A DNA stretch of 64,000 nucleotides from Clostridiales bacterium (GCA_012520645.1 JAAYNV010000039.1:1-64000); one strand, 5' to 3'; positions 52,464-62,129 are shown, numbered from the stretch's first letter. Numbers and translations: made by a program. Notes: a model not told the origin generated them from the sequence alone.

Positions 52464-54491
52464 TTACGGTTCCTCACTGACTGTTGAAATACCAAACTGC
52501 TTTTCCAAGCTGTTTCTTGCATAAACGGATCTTTCACGGAAATAATCCTCATATGGGGTCACCAGTTCTATTCCATATCTGTCTTCCAATGGTTTCAGTT
52601 TTATCATAACATTTTCATAGGAAAGATCTGCATCTGCAATTTCCTCAAATGTGCTTACAAACTGCTCACGAAAAACCGCACTTCGAAGCAATGTTACAAA
52701 CAACGGATCGGTTCCCACGCTATATTCATCATTAAACATGCTTTCTGTAAAGGAATCCCTTGTAACATCCTCTAATGTCCTATCCAGATCATAAAAAATC
52801 CATCTCCATTTTCCATCCTCATACGGTCGTTCTGTCACGGCATCACTTTTCCACATCGCCATATTCACTTCATCCCGAAAATCACAGTTACCAATATACG
52901 TCTGAACACACAGATAATCAATATAACTTCCAATATCCATCTGTTCGGAGATTTCATCATAACAGTCTTCTCCTGACTCATACCACTGTGTAATATTCTC
53001 CCGAAACTTCAGATATTCCGACGCATAAGCTTCATACCGTTCATCCCATTCATTTACTACTATTTTTCCACCCCGTATCAGTATGATATGCTCTGCCGGT
53101 ACCGCGAAATGATTTTCCAGATATTCCTCCGTACACCGCTCCTGAATACTGTATATTCCCCAATATTCACCATTCAAAAACAGTACACATGGTTCATAAA
53201 ACTGAACCGATGCCCTTCTTCCTTCTACCAGAGTTGTCAGCCACTGATTTTGTGTAAAGCCATTTCGGATAATAAGAGATCTTGGAAGACTGTTTTTATA
53301 AAAGCCCTCATACTGTATTCTTTCATTTCCATCATATTTTTCTCTGGCTGTTAAGCGGAAACTCTTCTTTGGGCTCATTCTGGATCCATTACCATTCAGA
53401 TTCAGTCCCAAATTCTGACTCAGAACCAGCTTTCGGTCTGAAGCAAAGATTTCCACCTTTGCTTCCCTTTCCTTCGCACTTCCATGCCGCAGATAATTGG
53501 CTGGCTCTACTTCTTTTTCCTCATAGCCCATAGCCAGCTCCTCTTGATATGCTTTATTCAAGTTTCCCAACACATAGATTCCATCACCGCCAAACAAATC
53601 TTCCGGATCTGCCACAATCGATACAATACTCCAATTACGATATTTTTCTGTAAACCGCTCTCCGATAAAATAGGTAGCCGTGGTAATTTGACTGTTCTCT
53701 CCTGACTCGTTGATTGCCACTGCCCGTACAATCACCGCCTTATCTACCTTCTCATCTGGCACATCATATGGATCGGAAGAAAAGTCAAGTCGGTTACAGT
53801 ATACATTTTCTTGATTGCTCGCATCCTCCAGCCGAATGGGCTTCTCATAATACATTGAACTTTCATTCGGAACCGATCCGTCTAACGTATAATAAATTCG
53901 ACTGTCTCCGGCCTCCATTTCCAATTCAAAGCCTTCCGCATAAAATCCACTTTCTGCTGAAAGCACCGGTGCTGGTATATCCGCAGGAATCGTCACCTTT
54001 CTGACATTCTCATTTTTATCCCATGGACTGCCCTGCATAGTTGTCCACCCATCTCCACCATCTCTTTCCCGCGCATAAACTACGTCATCCGTAGTCGATG
54101 GCAGTTTTACAAAATCCATCAGTTTTTCATTCGGATCTGTCAGATAGATTGTATCACCATCTGAAATTCGAAAGGGTGCAAAAATATGCTCCTCCGTATC
54201 TGGCACATCTCCAGTTGCAAAAACAATAGCATATCCGCCTGCCGGAATATCATAATCAGAAAAGACAAATTTTTCATTGCCATCCCGGTTCTTTGACAAT
54301 CCATAGCCTTTTAAATTTACGCCTTCCGCCCCTGCATTGTATACTTCAATATAATCGCATGAACCGTAATATTTCTGCTTCAATGTTGTAGAATTGTGTG
54401 CACATACCTCATTAATCAAAATAACAGGTTTTTCCTGTCCCTGACTGAAACTAAGCCACCATGCCAGAAATACGACCATTCCAAACAACAT
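52464..54491 (-). CDS. CotH-type kinase protein with lamin-tail and chitobiase-like domains
   Basis: About 675 residues, secreted or membrane-anchored through an N-terminal hydrophobic segment (MLFGMVVFLAWWLSF). Order: lamin-tail domain (about 25-130; INEVCAHN, DYIEVYN, GYGLS), chitobiase C-terminal-like domain (about 185-240; YYTLDGSVP), CotH domain (about 285-620; KKSFRLTAREKY, LIIRNGF, IFYDLDRTLED). CotH folds are atypical kinases that phosphorylate proteins, such as spore coat CotB. Start: ATG at 54491 used here; TTG at 54503 is in frame. A better ribosome site sits before an ATG at 54520 that is out of frame by one A (see findings). Composition is more AT-rich than neighbours. Confidence 0.82.
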   Translation of the reverse strand: MLFGMVVFLAWWLSFSQGQEKPVILINEVCAHNSTTLKQKYYGSCDYIEVYNAGAEGVNLKGYGLSKNRDGNEKFVFSDYDIPAGGYAIVFATGDVPDTEEHIFAPFRISDGDTIYLTDPNEKLMDFVKLPSTTDDVVYARERDGGDGWTTMQGSPWDKNENVRKVTIPADIPAPVLSAESGFYAEGFELEMEAGDSRIYYTLDGSVPNESSMYYEKPIRLEDASNQENVYCNRLDFSSDPYDVPDEKVDKAVIVRAVAINESGENSQITTATYFIGERFTEKYRNWSIVSIVADPEDLFGGDGIYVLGNLNKAYQEELAMGYEEKEVEPANYLRHGSAKEREAKVEIFASDRKLVLSQNLGLNLNGNGSRMSPKKSFRLTAREKYDGNERIQYEGFYKNSLPRSLIIRNGFTQNQWLTTLVEGRRASVQFYEPCVLFLNGEYWGIYSIQERCTEEYLENHFAVPAEHIILIRGGKIVVNEWDERYEAYASEYLKFRENITQWYESGEDCYDEISEQMDIGSYIDYLCVQTYIGNCDFRDEVNMAMWKSDAVTERPYEDGKWRWIFYDLDRTLEDVTRDSFTESMFNDEYSVGTDPLFVTLLRSAVFREQFVSTFEEIADADLSYENVMIKLKPLEDRYGIELVTPYEDYFRERSVYARNSLEKQFGISTVSEEP

Positions 54492-54531
54492 GATTCCGCC
54501 CAAACGTATTTTTTTCCCATCCTATTTCCTC

Positions 54532-55356
54532 TTAGTCCAATCCCAGCTCTTCCCTTTTCTGATCATAGAACTTTGAATGCTTATCCATATAAATATCATA
54601 TTCCTCCAGAGATGCAATCTTCATAAATCCCCATTCCTCAAAACTGCCTCCGATCTGCGAGCTCTTTCTGGCAACAATATAATCCACTCTCTCCTGCTGG
54701 CAGAGCAGTACCAGATACTGCGCATGGATAATATCCGCCTCCATTGCCTCATACATTTCCCGGTTGCCGCCCTGTACATCCCAGCTTTCCACCAACATAT
54801 CCCTGCCATATGGCATCATGATCTTCGGATCATACTGTCTGATAAACTGCACCATCTCCGACGGCACAACTGCCTTGACCCAGTCACCCTCCACATGCAG
54901 AATATCGGCTGTATCGATTACACTCTGTGGCAGATGATAGGCATTTTCCGCCCTCTTTACTGCCGGATTCGAGTAAATAAAGCTTCCCTGCAGCATTAAC
55001 ATTACTCCGCAGACAATGCTAAACAGAACCCTTTTTTTCCCGCTCTCAAACTGCTCAAAGATCCGCACAATCACATAGCAGACAATGACCCCCATCGGCA
55101 TCAGCCATAAAAACCGATAATAGACCTCTTGATCTAAAAAATGATAGATCGCCAGATAAGAAAATACCGGAAAAAAGAACAGCACAAGAACCGCCGTCAC
55201 AAGGTATACTAAGATCATGCGGATTCCCTTGTCCTTTTCCCAGAACCAGAGATACCCCAGTGCCGCCAGAAAAAACACCGTAACCATACCGACACCGCTG
55301 AATTTCCGGTACATATCTATTGTCATACGGAACGCTTCCATCATATTACCTAACAT
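54532..55356 (-). CDS. Membrane protein of unknown function, four segments plus soluble tail
   Basis: 274 residues. Four membrane segments occur up to about 135 (TVFFLAALGYLWF, ILVYLVTAVLVLFFF, LWLMPMGVIVCYVIV, VLFSIVCGVMLML), followed by a soluble outer domain of 140 residues that ends VDYIVARKSSQIGGSF and EYDIYM, resembling the C-terminal part of membrane mannosyltransferase-like proteins. It looks like the C-terminal half of a larger GT-C-type protein whose N-terminal half is the next gene upstream (55379). GAGG AGAATC ribosome site. No catalytic residues could be identified. Confidence 0.6.
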   Translation of the reverse strand: MLGNMMEAFRMTIDMYRKFSGVGMVTVFFLAALGYLWFWEKDKGIRMILVYLVTAVLVLFFFPVFSYLAIYHFLDQEVYYRFLWLMPMGVIVCYVIVRIFEQFESGKKRVLFSIVCGVMLMLQGSFIYSNPAVKRAENAYHLPQSVIDTADILHVEGDWVKAVVPSEMVQFIRQYDPKIMMPYGRDMLVESWDVQGGNREMYEAMEADIIHAQYLVLLCQQERVDYIVARKSSQIGGSFEEWGFMKIASLEEYDIYMDKHSKFYDQKREELGLD

Positions 55357-55378
55357 TCGATTCTCCTCTTTTGTTCCC

Positions 55379-56419
55379 CTATTTTAAGAACAAATACAAT
55401 ATACCATAGACCAGACTCGGAATACAGCAGGCTGCAAATTCAAACAGAATGACCAGCTTCTTTTTGTAAACCGCAAGGATCAGTCCCGCCATTGCCACAA
55501 AGATCGGGAACATAAAAATGCCCGTACTGGTCGTGAATGCCGCCACTGCCGAAAGGGCAAACAGCATGCACCACTCTCCGCACCGCATCTCGTCCCGTAC
55601 CACAAACAACATCCACAGCACCATTGCCGGAACGACCAGATTGCCAAACATCGCTTTTCCCTGCCAGGTTCTTGTGTACGCAAAGGTTTCTGCCGTATAA
55701 AGCGAAACATTCCCAAACAGATACCAGATATTTAAGAACAGCAGAAACAACGGAATATTCTGCGGTCTGTCCTCAAACAGCCGCTTTGCGATCTGACCGT
55801 ACAGCGCATACATCAGAAGCAGAAAGACCGGTCCGATAAAGCAGTGGGACAGAATCGTCGCATGAATACCGGTCAGCCTGCCAATCCATGCAATAAAAAT
55901 CGGTACAGGCGACAGTGCATGACGTACATCCAGCTCCTGCGCATAACCGTAATAAGGATTTTTCAGATACATCCCGTCTCCGCTCTGTGTCTGTGCCGAA
56001 ATTGCCACATAAAGTGCATCATCTCCATCCAGATACTGCATGAAAACTGCCGTCACCATCTGCAGCACAATCAGTACTATCACAACACTCCACAGAATAC
56101 GGCTCCCTCGCTCCATGAACTTAAAACGGAACGTATTTACAAAACACTCTTTTATCATCTTTGCGCCAAGCAGCAGACCGGCAAGCACTGCTATGAGCAT
56201 AAGTACATTATACAGCTTTGCCGCATCCGCAAAATCCTTTTGTGCCACGATAAACGGAATGATCATAAACTGAAACAGGGCAAACAGCACAAGCCACCCG
56301 GAAACATAGACCATCCCTAAGTTTTTATGCCTGTCATCCATAAATCTGACCGGCAGAAGACCTGCCAGAAACGGAACCAGAAAGAGAAGCCCCGCCAGCA
56401 TCAACATTTGTATTATCAT
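55379..56419 (-). CDS. Polytopic membrane protein (DUF6077-like)
   Basis: 346 residues, about nine membrane segments. Between segments lies DGDDALYVAISAQTQSGDGMY with an acidic GDD pair in the outside loop, and RHALSPVPIFIAWIGRL, in positions seen in GT-C transferases and DUF6077 proteins. The gene ends 22 bases before the 274-residue membrane protein and may form a split glycosyltransferase with it. It is eight bases from the FkbH-like gene upstream. Function not established. Confidence 0.6.
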   Translation of the reverse strand: MIIQMLMLAGLLFLVPFLAGLLPVRFMDDRHKNLGMVYVSGWLVLFALFQFMIIPFIVAQKDFADAAKLYNVLMLIAVLAGLLLGAKMIKECFVNTFRFKFMERGSRILWSVVIVLIVLQMVTAVFMQYLDGDDALYVAISAQTQSGDGMYLKNPYYGYAQELDVRHALSPVPIFIAWIGRLTGIHATILSHCFIGPVFLLLMYALYGQIAKRLFEDRPQNIPLFLLFLNIWYLFGNVSLYTAETFAYTRTWQGKAMFGNLVVPAMVLWMLFVVRDEMRCGEWCMLFALSAVAAFTTSTGIFMFPIFVAMAGLILAVYKKKLVILFEFAACCIPSLVYGILYLFLK

Positions 56420-56429
56420 AATCTATATC

Positions 56430-58262
56430 CTATTTCTTTCTCCGTAGTATCCGGTTCTTTATCATTCGCAGATCTTCCTTCCATGTCTCCACGCGCATAA
56501 AAGTCCTGGACTTTTCCGACAGCTCAATGCTCTTTTTTTCTGCCACCACCTTTACCAGATCCTTTGCCATTTCATAGTAGACCTCCTGTACAAAGTGGTT
56601 GAACTGATCGTAAAAGCTCTCCTGTCCTTTGATATAACGGTTAATATCCAAAAAGGTGATATTTTCGTTCTCCTCTGCCAGTCTGCGTATCCTGTCGTTG
56701 ACTTCCTTCTGCACCAGATGCCTTCCCTCGTATGCCGGATTCCGGTTCTTTTTAAACGGTATCTCTGCACCCAGAATCAATATAAGCAGTGTATCCGGTG
56801 CCAGATGCTCCCGGATAAACCGGATATTCTCAAGAATTTCATCCGGTGTCAGGATTCCTTCAAACTCATACTGCTTAGAAAACCACTCAAGAAAAGGTTC
56901 CGTAAACGTAAACCGGGATGTATAGATTTCCCGGTTTATGTATTTTTGCCAGTTCTTTTTCTCCGTTATCGGATAATAGCCCGGTACAAATGCTACCCTT
57001 TCACCGGTTTCCTTTCTCCGGTAGACACCCAGGTTACAGTCTGCCAGATAGCTCATGCACACAATGTCATAATGCTCCGTAAACAGCCTGTCCGAAAACA
57101 TATCTTCATCCGCAAACGGAAGCTCTTCCACGAGCATTTTTTTCTGTGCTTCCGACAGTGTATAGGACTCCACAATCTGGGTCGAATGGTTGACCTGCTC
57201 GATGTTCACGCCGGTCTTTGAACTGATATACGTAAATTCACTGTCTATGCTATCACTTTCTTCCAGAAATGCAAACAGAGAATTCAGATCACAGGGCCCC
57301 TTGAACAAAATCTTCTGCTTCCGCCCGTCTACTGCAACAGTCTGCTTTCCCTCCTGCACAAGTTCCCTGTCCTGATTGATCCAGGGTGGCAGGAAATCTT
57401 TTTTCACCATGGAAACAACCTCTCCCTCTACCGTAAGCTCCGGATATCCAAGCTTCGCATAGACATACTGCTCCACCGCCATACCAAGCGTCCTGCAGGA
57501 GAATAAAAAGTGTTCCAGTTTCTCTCCCTTTTTTGCATAAAAACCGACAATCCCATAGGAACCAAACTTGTCCTCTGCCGTCACATAGCCACACTCATAT
57601 GCCGGATTTTGAAACAGCTCCTCCACTTCCTTTTCATTTAGCCGCTTTTTCGTATAGTTTAACTGGTTCGTCCTCTGGATCAGTTCCGTCACACGTGGAA
57701 GCTCAGACAGACAATCTTTATGCAATACGACCTTGATGTTGCTCTCCATCAAAAACGCTTCATTGGAGCTGCTCTGCTTCATTGCCTCCCGCTTTTCTTC
57801 CAGCACCCGATAGGATTTCAGACGTTTATGCTCCTCATCCTTTGCCGGAATGCTCTCCGCATAAGCAAAAAGCGCAGGAATTTCCTCTGGTCCGCCAGTC
57901 ATCAGTCCCTCATTATAATATTCTGCTTCCTTCCGGTTTCCCGCATTGTCATCCAGAAACAGAACATTTACGCTTCGAAGCTTCATATCCATAATCAGCT
58001 GTCTGATCCGTTCTCCCTTTGCCTCCCAGTTGATCGAATTGAAAACAAACTCCTCCGCCACGCCCAGTTCCTTCAGTTTTTTCATCGCCGGAGCTTCGTC
58101 GTTCTTGGAACAGACCGCATTGACAATGCCGCAGTCTGTCAGTCTGTGAATCAGCCGGATATGCTCCGGTATGGCTTCCACGGCTCCCTCACTGAGTGTC
58201 CCCTTCCAGAAGGTCTCATCCAGATCCCATATAATCAGCTTTACTTTTGTGTAATCTATCAT
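56430..58262 (-). CDS. FkbH-like HAD-IIIC protein with acetyltransferase- and SGNH-like domains
   Basis: 610 residues. Start ATG taken at 58262 because further upstream it would overlap the GT4 gene by 62 bases; GGAG is 12 bases before. Residues 8-150: HAD phosphatase fold (IIWDLDETFWKG with D13/D15; VLFLDDNAGNRKEA). About 170-320: GNAT-like fold (RTNQLNYTKKRLNEKEV, YGIVGFY, CRTLGMAVEQYV), as in FkbH. About 395-590: SGNH-like fold with LILGAEIPF and an Asp-x-x-x-His-like end (YDQFNHF). FkbH loads glycerate from 1,3-bisphosphoglycerate to an acyl carrier protein; no carrier gene was found here, so the acceptor may be a glycan. That is inferred. Confidence 0.8.
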   Translation of the reverse strand: MIDYTKVKLIIWDLDETFWKGTLSEGAVEAIPEHIRLIHRLTDCGIVNAVCSKNDEAPAMKKLKELGVAEEFVFNSINWEAKGERIRQLIMDMKLRSVNVLFLDDNAGNRKEAEYYNEGLMTGGPEEIPALFAYAESIPAKDEEHKRLKSYRVLEEKREAMKQSSSNEAFLMESNIKVVLHKDCLSELPRVTELIQRTNQLNYTKKRLNEKEVEELFQNPAYECGYVTAEDKFGSYGIVGFYAKKGEKLEHFLFSCRTLGMAVEQYVYAKLGYPELTVEGEVVSMVKKDFLPPWINQDRELVQEGKQTVAVDGRKQKILFKGPCDLNSLFAFLEESDSIDSEFTYISSKTGVNIEQVNHSTQIVESYTLSEAQKKMLVEELPFADEDMFSDRLFTEHYDIVCMSYLADCNLGVYRRKETGERVAFVPGYYPITEKKNWQKYINREIYTSRFTFTEPFLEWFSKQYEFEGILTPDEILENIRFIREHLAPDTLLILILGAEIPFKKNRNPAYEGRHLVQKEVNDRIRRLAEENENITFLDINRYIKGQESFYDQFNHFVQEVYYEMAKDLVKVVAEKKSIELSEKSRTFMRVETWKEDLRMIKNRILRRKK

Positions 58263-58296
58263 TGAATATGCAAGCTCCTTTCGTTTCCAAACCGCT

Positions 58297-59472
58297 TCAT
58301 CCATTCCATATGGAACGGTAAAATTCCTTAAGCCATGCGGCTGTCTCCTGTATATCATAGCCGGAAGCCTTGATCTGTGTGACAGCTTCCCGGCTGCGTC
58401 TCATCCGCGCAGACATGCCTTCTATGATCTGTGCTTTCTCAAGCCAGCCACTCCATTCTAATGCCGGTGCTTTCAGAGAACACATCCGCACCAGCTTTGT
58501 CACCATTACCTCTTTGCTGATCGTATCCGATGCAAGCACCTTAAGTCCTGCTGCCTGTGCCTCGATTAACGTCACCGGAAGCCCTTCGAATAAAGACGGA
58601 AACAAAAAAACATCCATCGCGGAAATCAGTTCATCCACATCTGTCCTGCTGCCCAGAAAACGAACATTCTTCAGCCCTTTTTTCTCTGCAAGCTGTTTTA
58701 TCTGCGGTTCTAAAACACCTTCTCCAATCAGAAGCAGCATGCTTTTCCTTTCCGGTTTTGCTGCTTCCCTTTGCAGCCACGCTTCCCATATATCCAATAA
58801 AAATCTATGATTTTTCTGCTCCTCAAACCGCCCCACATGCCCGACGACAAAGTCCTGCTCTGAAATTCCCAGTCTCTCCCTGCCTTTCTGACGCTTCTCT
58901 TTTGAAAAGGCAAACCGCTCCGTGTCAATGGCATTTTTTAACAGATAAAAATTCTGTTTATCACAGGCACGTTTTCCATACAGCCATTCGCCCGCCATCT
59001 TTGAACAGGCAAATAAATAATCCGCCTGAAACCGCAGCGGATACTGGAGCAATGTCTTTACAAGAGCAGACACTCCGCTTCCTGAAGCGGTATTGTGGCT
59101 GTGGATGATCGTGCAGATACCAAAGTTTTTTGCAATCGGCAGATACAGCGCTGCCGTACTTCGGATATGACTGTGCAGAACCTTCCATTCGGTATGTGTT
59201 TTCAGCAATTCCTTCCATGCCCGTCTATAATGTACTGCACCGGATACCGAAAATGCCGGCACGGAAAATATCCGTCCCCCAAGCGCTCGCACTTCCTCAC
59301 TGTAGGCGCATTCTTCCTCCGTATGGAGCACAAAATCAAACTGTATCCGGCTTCTATCGATACACCGGTACAGGTTCATGACCATCGTCTCCGCTCCGCC
59401 TCTGTCCAGACGTCCCAGAACATGCAGAATGCGGATTGGTTCTGTTTGGATCTCACTGCTCTTTATCGCCAT
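58297..59472 (-). CDS. GT4 glycosyltransferase
   Basis: 391 residues, GT-B fold. N-terminal ILHVLGRLDRGGAETMVMNL is the acceptor-domain signature of GT4 enzymes; the C-terminal donor domain has VGHVGRFEEQKNH, LLLIGEG, RFLGSRTDV and FPSLFEGLPVTLIEAQAAGL with the catalytic EX7E-type acidic pair. It probably adds one hexose, HexNAc or mannose to the glycan. The ATG overlaps the end of the acyltransferase gene by 20 bases, with AAGGGAG before it. Preceding FkbH-like gene is 34 bases on. Confidence 0.9.
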   Translation of the reverse strand: MAIKSSEIQTEPIRILHVLGRLDRGGAETMVMNLYRCIDRSRIQFDFVLHTEEECAYSEEVRALGGRIFSVPAFSVSGAVHYRRAWKELLKTHTEWKVLHSHIRSTAALYLPIAKNFGICTIIHSHNTASGSGVSALVKTLLQYPLRFQADYLFACSKMAGEWLYGKRACDKQNFYLLKNAIDTERFAFSKEKRQKGRERLGISEQDFVVGHVGRFEEQKNHRFLLDIWEAWLQREAAKPERKSMLLLIGEGVLEPQIKQLAEKKGLKNVRFLGSRTDVDELISAMDVFLFPSLFEGLPVTLIEAQAAGLKVLASDTISKEVMVTKLVRMCSLKAPALEWSGWLEKAQIIEGMSARMRRSREAVTQIKASGYDIQETAAWLKEFYRSIWNG

Positions 59473-60514
59473 ACTTTATGCTCCCTTCACAACCCAAAAC
59501 CTTTGCCTGCACCCTTGTTCTGATCTCGGGTAACCCACACAGAAATCGGAACAGCTTTACCGGACGAATCACGAAATGCGTCACTGTAATCGTCAGAAAC
59601 AAATCCATGCTAAAATTGCCAAGTATGATCCCCACTGGATTTTCCATGCCAAGCACGGATATGAGCAGCGTTCTGGATAACACAAGCACATAGCCCCCAA
59701 GCAGATACATCTGCAACGAATATCTCCCGCAAATCAAAAGCAGTCTCTCCACTATGCCCCTGCTCTTTTCGGCAAGCCATAAGAAACAAAGTGTACCACC
59801 TGTTACAAACAAAAGCATCCCCGGCATCCGTTCTTGTGCTGCACCCGCCAGATACAGCACAACCATGCCAACGCCTCCTGCCAGTGCAGACAAAGCTTTT
59901 TTACAATATTCTTTTTCGTATATTTCTCTTCGAAGTACATAGCCCATCAGAAAAAAGACCTGAAATTCAGCTGCCATGGAAAGCAGAAATACATCCGTCA
60001 CCTCACCGCTCACAAAGTAAAGCACCAGACTAAAAAGAATCACCGCCGCCTTTCCCGCCGTTCCTTTCCGGTAACAGACGATCACCGCCGGGAAAATCAG
60101 AAACAGCAGAAACAGCACCCACAAAAACCAGTCGCTGCCACCGTATAAAAGAAAATTCCATATAGCTTCCCCTGCTTCCATCTGTTCGTTTACAAGCGGA
60201 TTCGGAATGATGCGCGGCACGATATCCAACAGTCCAAAAACGACGTGCGGCACAAAAATACGCTTTACCTTCTTCCACACATAGCTGCCATATGCTCCGG
60301 TTCCCTGATTTTGATCGTTTTCTCCAAAAGAGATACAAAAACCGGACACCAGAAAAAACAGTGGCATCTCAATTTTCCACAAAAAGGAATGCAGTGCACT
60401 GCACCATGGAATCTCGTGCAGATTTACCGGAAATACAATGATGCTGTGATACAACAGCACCATACAAATGGCGATTCCTCTCAGCTTGTCTATTTCCGCA
60501 TAGTGCTTTTTCAT
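59453..60514 (-). CDS. Membrane acyltransferase (AT3/OafA family)
   Basis: 353 residues, about ten membrane segments, beginning AEIDKLRGIAICMVLLYHS with the conserved arginine (LRG) and histidine of acyltransferase-3. These enzymes O-acetylate surface polysaccharides using acetyl-CoA. It lies upstream of the GT4 and downstream of the GT39-like gene, so the acetylated target is probably the same polymer. AAAAGGAG ribosome site seven bases before ATG. No SGNH partner domain is fused, unlike OafA; separate SGNH-like proteins exist at 41964 and within the FkbH-like protein. Confidence 0.9.
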   Translation of the reverse strand: MKKHYAEIDKLRGIAICMVLLYHSIIVFPVNLHEIPWCSALHSFLWKIEMPLFFLVSGFCISFGENDQNQGTGAYGSYVWKKVKRIFVPHVVFGLLDIVPRIIPNPLVNEQMEAGEAIWNFLLYGGSDWFLWVLFLLFLIFPAVIVCYRKGTAGKAAVILFSLVLYFVSGEVTDVFLLSMAAEFQVFFLMGYVLRREIYEKEYCKKALSALAGGVGMVVLYLAGAAQERMPGMLLFVTGGTLCFLWLAEKSRGIVERLLLICGRYSLQMYLLGGYVLVLSRTLLISVLGMENPVGIILGNFSMDLFLTITVTHFVIRPVKLFRFLCGLPEIRTRVQAKVLGCEGSIKYGDKEQ

Positions 60515-60541
60515 AAATCTGCTCCTTTTAATACAGACGCC

Positions 60542-62041
60542 TTACTCTGACTGTCCTTCATCCGCTTCCGGTTCATCCCGCTCAATCAGCTTCGCAATAT
60601 CACATTGCAGTTCATCTGTCTGATCATAGAAAACAAACGGTTCACTGTGCTCTACCCGCTGCCATATCTCATTGTCCCAGGTTTCTCTCCACCAGAAATT
60701 CCCAATGTCGATTGCCCAGATTCCCTTTTCTTCCACAGCGCCATACTGTTCCTCGTAAGCGCTTCGAGTCATGAGCCTGGGCGCAAATGCCTCATATTCA
60801 TCCTTCCAGCATTCATCGGGAATCAGCCCCGGATATTCCGGAAACCAGACGGAAAAGATGCCCATATAGTGCCCATCACTTGCATAAGCAAGTACCGTAT
60901 TCTCATCAAACCGTTCCGACACATAAGCCATCATCCATTCGTAGACTTCCCGGTTGTGTGCATTTTTTTTCTGAATCGTAAAAAGATTGCAGATTGCAAA
61001 TACGAAAAAAGCAAAAAACAAAATAATCTGTTTTCTTTTTCCTGCTGTCGAAAACAGACATGCCAGACAAAGTACTAATATGCCCAGAATACATTTCACA
61101 TACCGGACACTGAATACCGGACTGACAACAACCGATACCAACACACCGACTCCGATCACTCCGCCATACACAAATGCTCCGTAAGCAATCGTTCCCCACT
61201 CTGTCTGTCTGGCGATTTCTGACACCAAAATGACAGCCACAAACAGTGCCAGTGCCGCTCCAGCCAGAACTGACATGGAAGAATAAAACGGAAACATAAT
61301 ATAAGACAGACAATCTCGAACGGAAATGGGCGGAATCCAATAATCCTCACGGACGGCTCCAAACTGTCCGAGCAGAACAAAAAGCCATGGCAGATAGGCA
61401 ATGGACGAAGCTCCCACACAGATGCACCACCTTCCGATTCCCTTCTGCTTGCGACGAATCATGACTGCCAGCATCCACAGATAAATCAGTGCCGTCGCAA
61501 TCAGTGCATAATACTGCGTATAAGCGGCCAGAATACCGCTTACGAATAACGCAGCCCATGCCTTTTTCTCAGCAATCACTTCATACCGCTTTTCCAGTAC
61601 AATCTTTCCCACTAAAAATGCAGTAACCACCAGAAAGGAAGCCAGACCATACATCCGCATTTCCGGCAACAGATAAGACATATTTGCCGGCAGAAACACG
61701 CTTAAAAAACTAAACCACAGCCCGGTACTCTCTCCCCATAGCTTTCTTACAAGCGTCACCCCAAGGAGAAACATCCCCGTAAGCGGCAGTACATTAAATG
61801 CCCGAACCGCCCAGATACTGTTGCCAAACGGCGCTGTGAGAAACTTCACGAGCAGATAATAAAACGGCGGATGCACGTCCACTCCGGTAATCCGCACCAG
61901 TTCTGACGCATTATGCTGTATTAACGACAGCGTATAAGATTCATCATATTGAATATACGGGTTCCATGCCGTCACAGCCAGACAGAGCAGTCCTGCCACC
62001 CAGACGAGGAACCATTTATAGTCTATTTTTTTACTTTTCAA
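60542..62041 (-). CDS. GT39 family membrane glycosyltransferase
   Basis: 499 residues, about eleven membrane segments. The two GT39 hallmarks are clear: YIQYDESYTLSLI in the first loop (DE pair) and GVDVHPPFYYLLV (HPP) in the next. So it transfers a sugar from polyprenyl phosphate outside the cell, as in ArnT/PMT. The start is TTG with GGAG eight bases before; no in-frame ATG is near. It has its own promoter (62075-62103), diverging from the plus-strand pair at 62243. It heads the transcript running through the acyltransferase, GT4 and FkbH-like genes. Confidence 0.85.
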   Translation of the reverse strand: MKSKKIDYKWFLVWVAGLLCLAVTAWNPYIQYDESYTLSLIQHNASELVRITGVDVHPPFYYLLVKFLTAPFGNSIWAVRAFNVLPLTGMFLLGVTLVRKLWGESTGLWFSFLSVFLPANMSYLLPEMRMYGLASFLVVTAFLVGKIVLEKRYEVIAEKKAWAALFVSGILAAYTQYYALIATALIYLWMLAVMIRRKQKGIGRWCICVGASSIAYLPWLFVLLGQFGAVREDYWIPPISVRDCLSYIMFPFYSSMSVLAGAALALFVAVILVSEIARQTEWGTIAYGAFVYGGVIGVGVLVSVVVSPVFSVRYVKCILGILVLCLACLFSTAGKRKQIILFFAFFVFAICNLFTIQKKNAHNREVYEWMMAYVSERFDENTVLAYASDGHYMGIFSVWFPEYPGLIPDECWKDEYEAFAPRLMTRSAYEEQYGAVEEKGIWAIDIGNFWWRETWDNEIWQRVEHSEPFVFYDQTDELQCDIAKLIERDEPEADEGQSE

Positions 62042-62074
62042 ATTCTTTCTCCATACACAATAAACTTTCTGCTT

Positions 62075-62103
62075 ATAATATCATGTTTTACACAGAAAAT
62101 CAA
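62075..62103 (-). promoter_or_regulatory. Promoter of the GT39-acyltransferase-GT4 unit
   Basis: Minus-strand TTGATT (62103-62098), 17-base spacer, TATTAT (62080-62075), 34 bases upstream of the TTG start. Confidence 0.65.
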
Positions 62104-62129
62104 AGATTACGTTCTCTCAATCTCTCTAA

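Noticed and set aside
58263..58358. Longer FkbH-like start adding 32 residues
   Set aside because: It would overlap the GT4 gene by 62 bases and adds sequence unlike the family.
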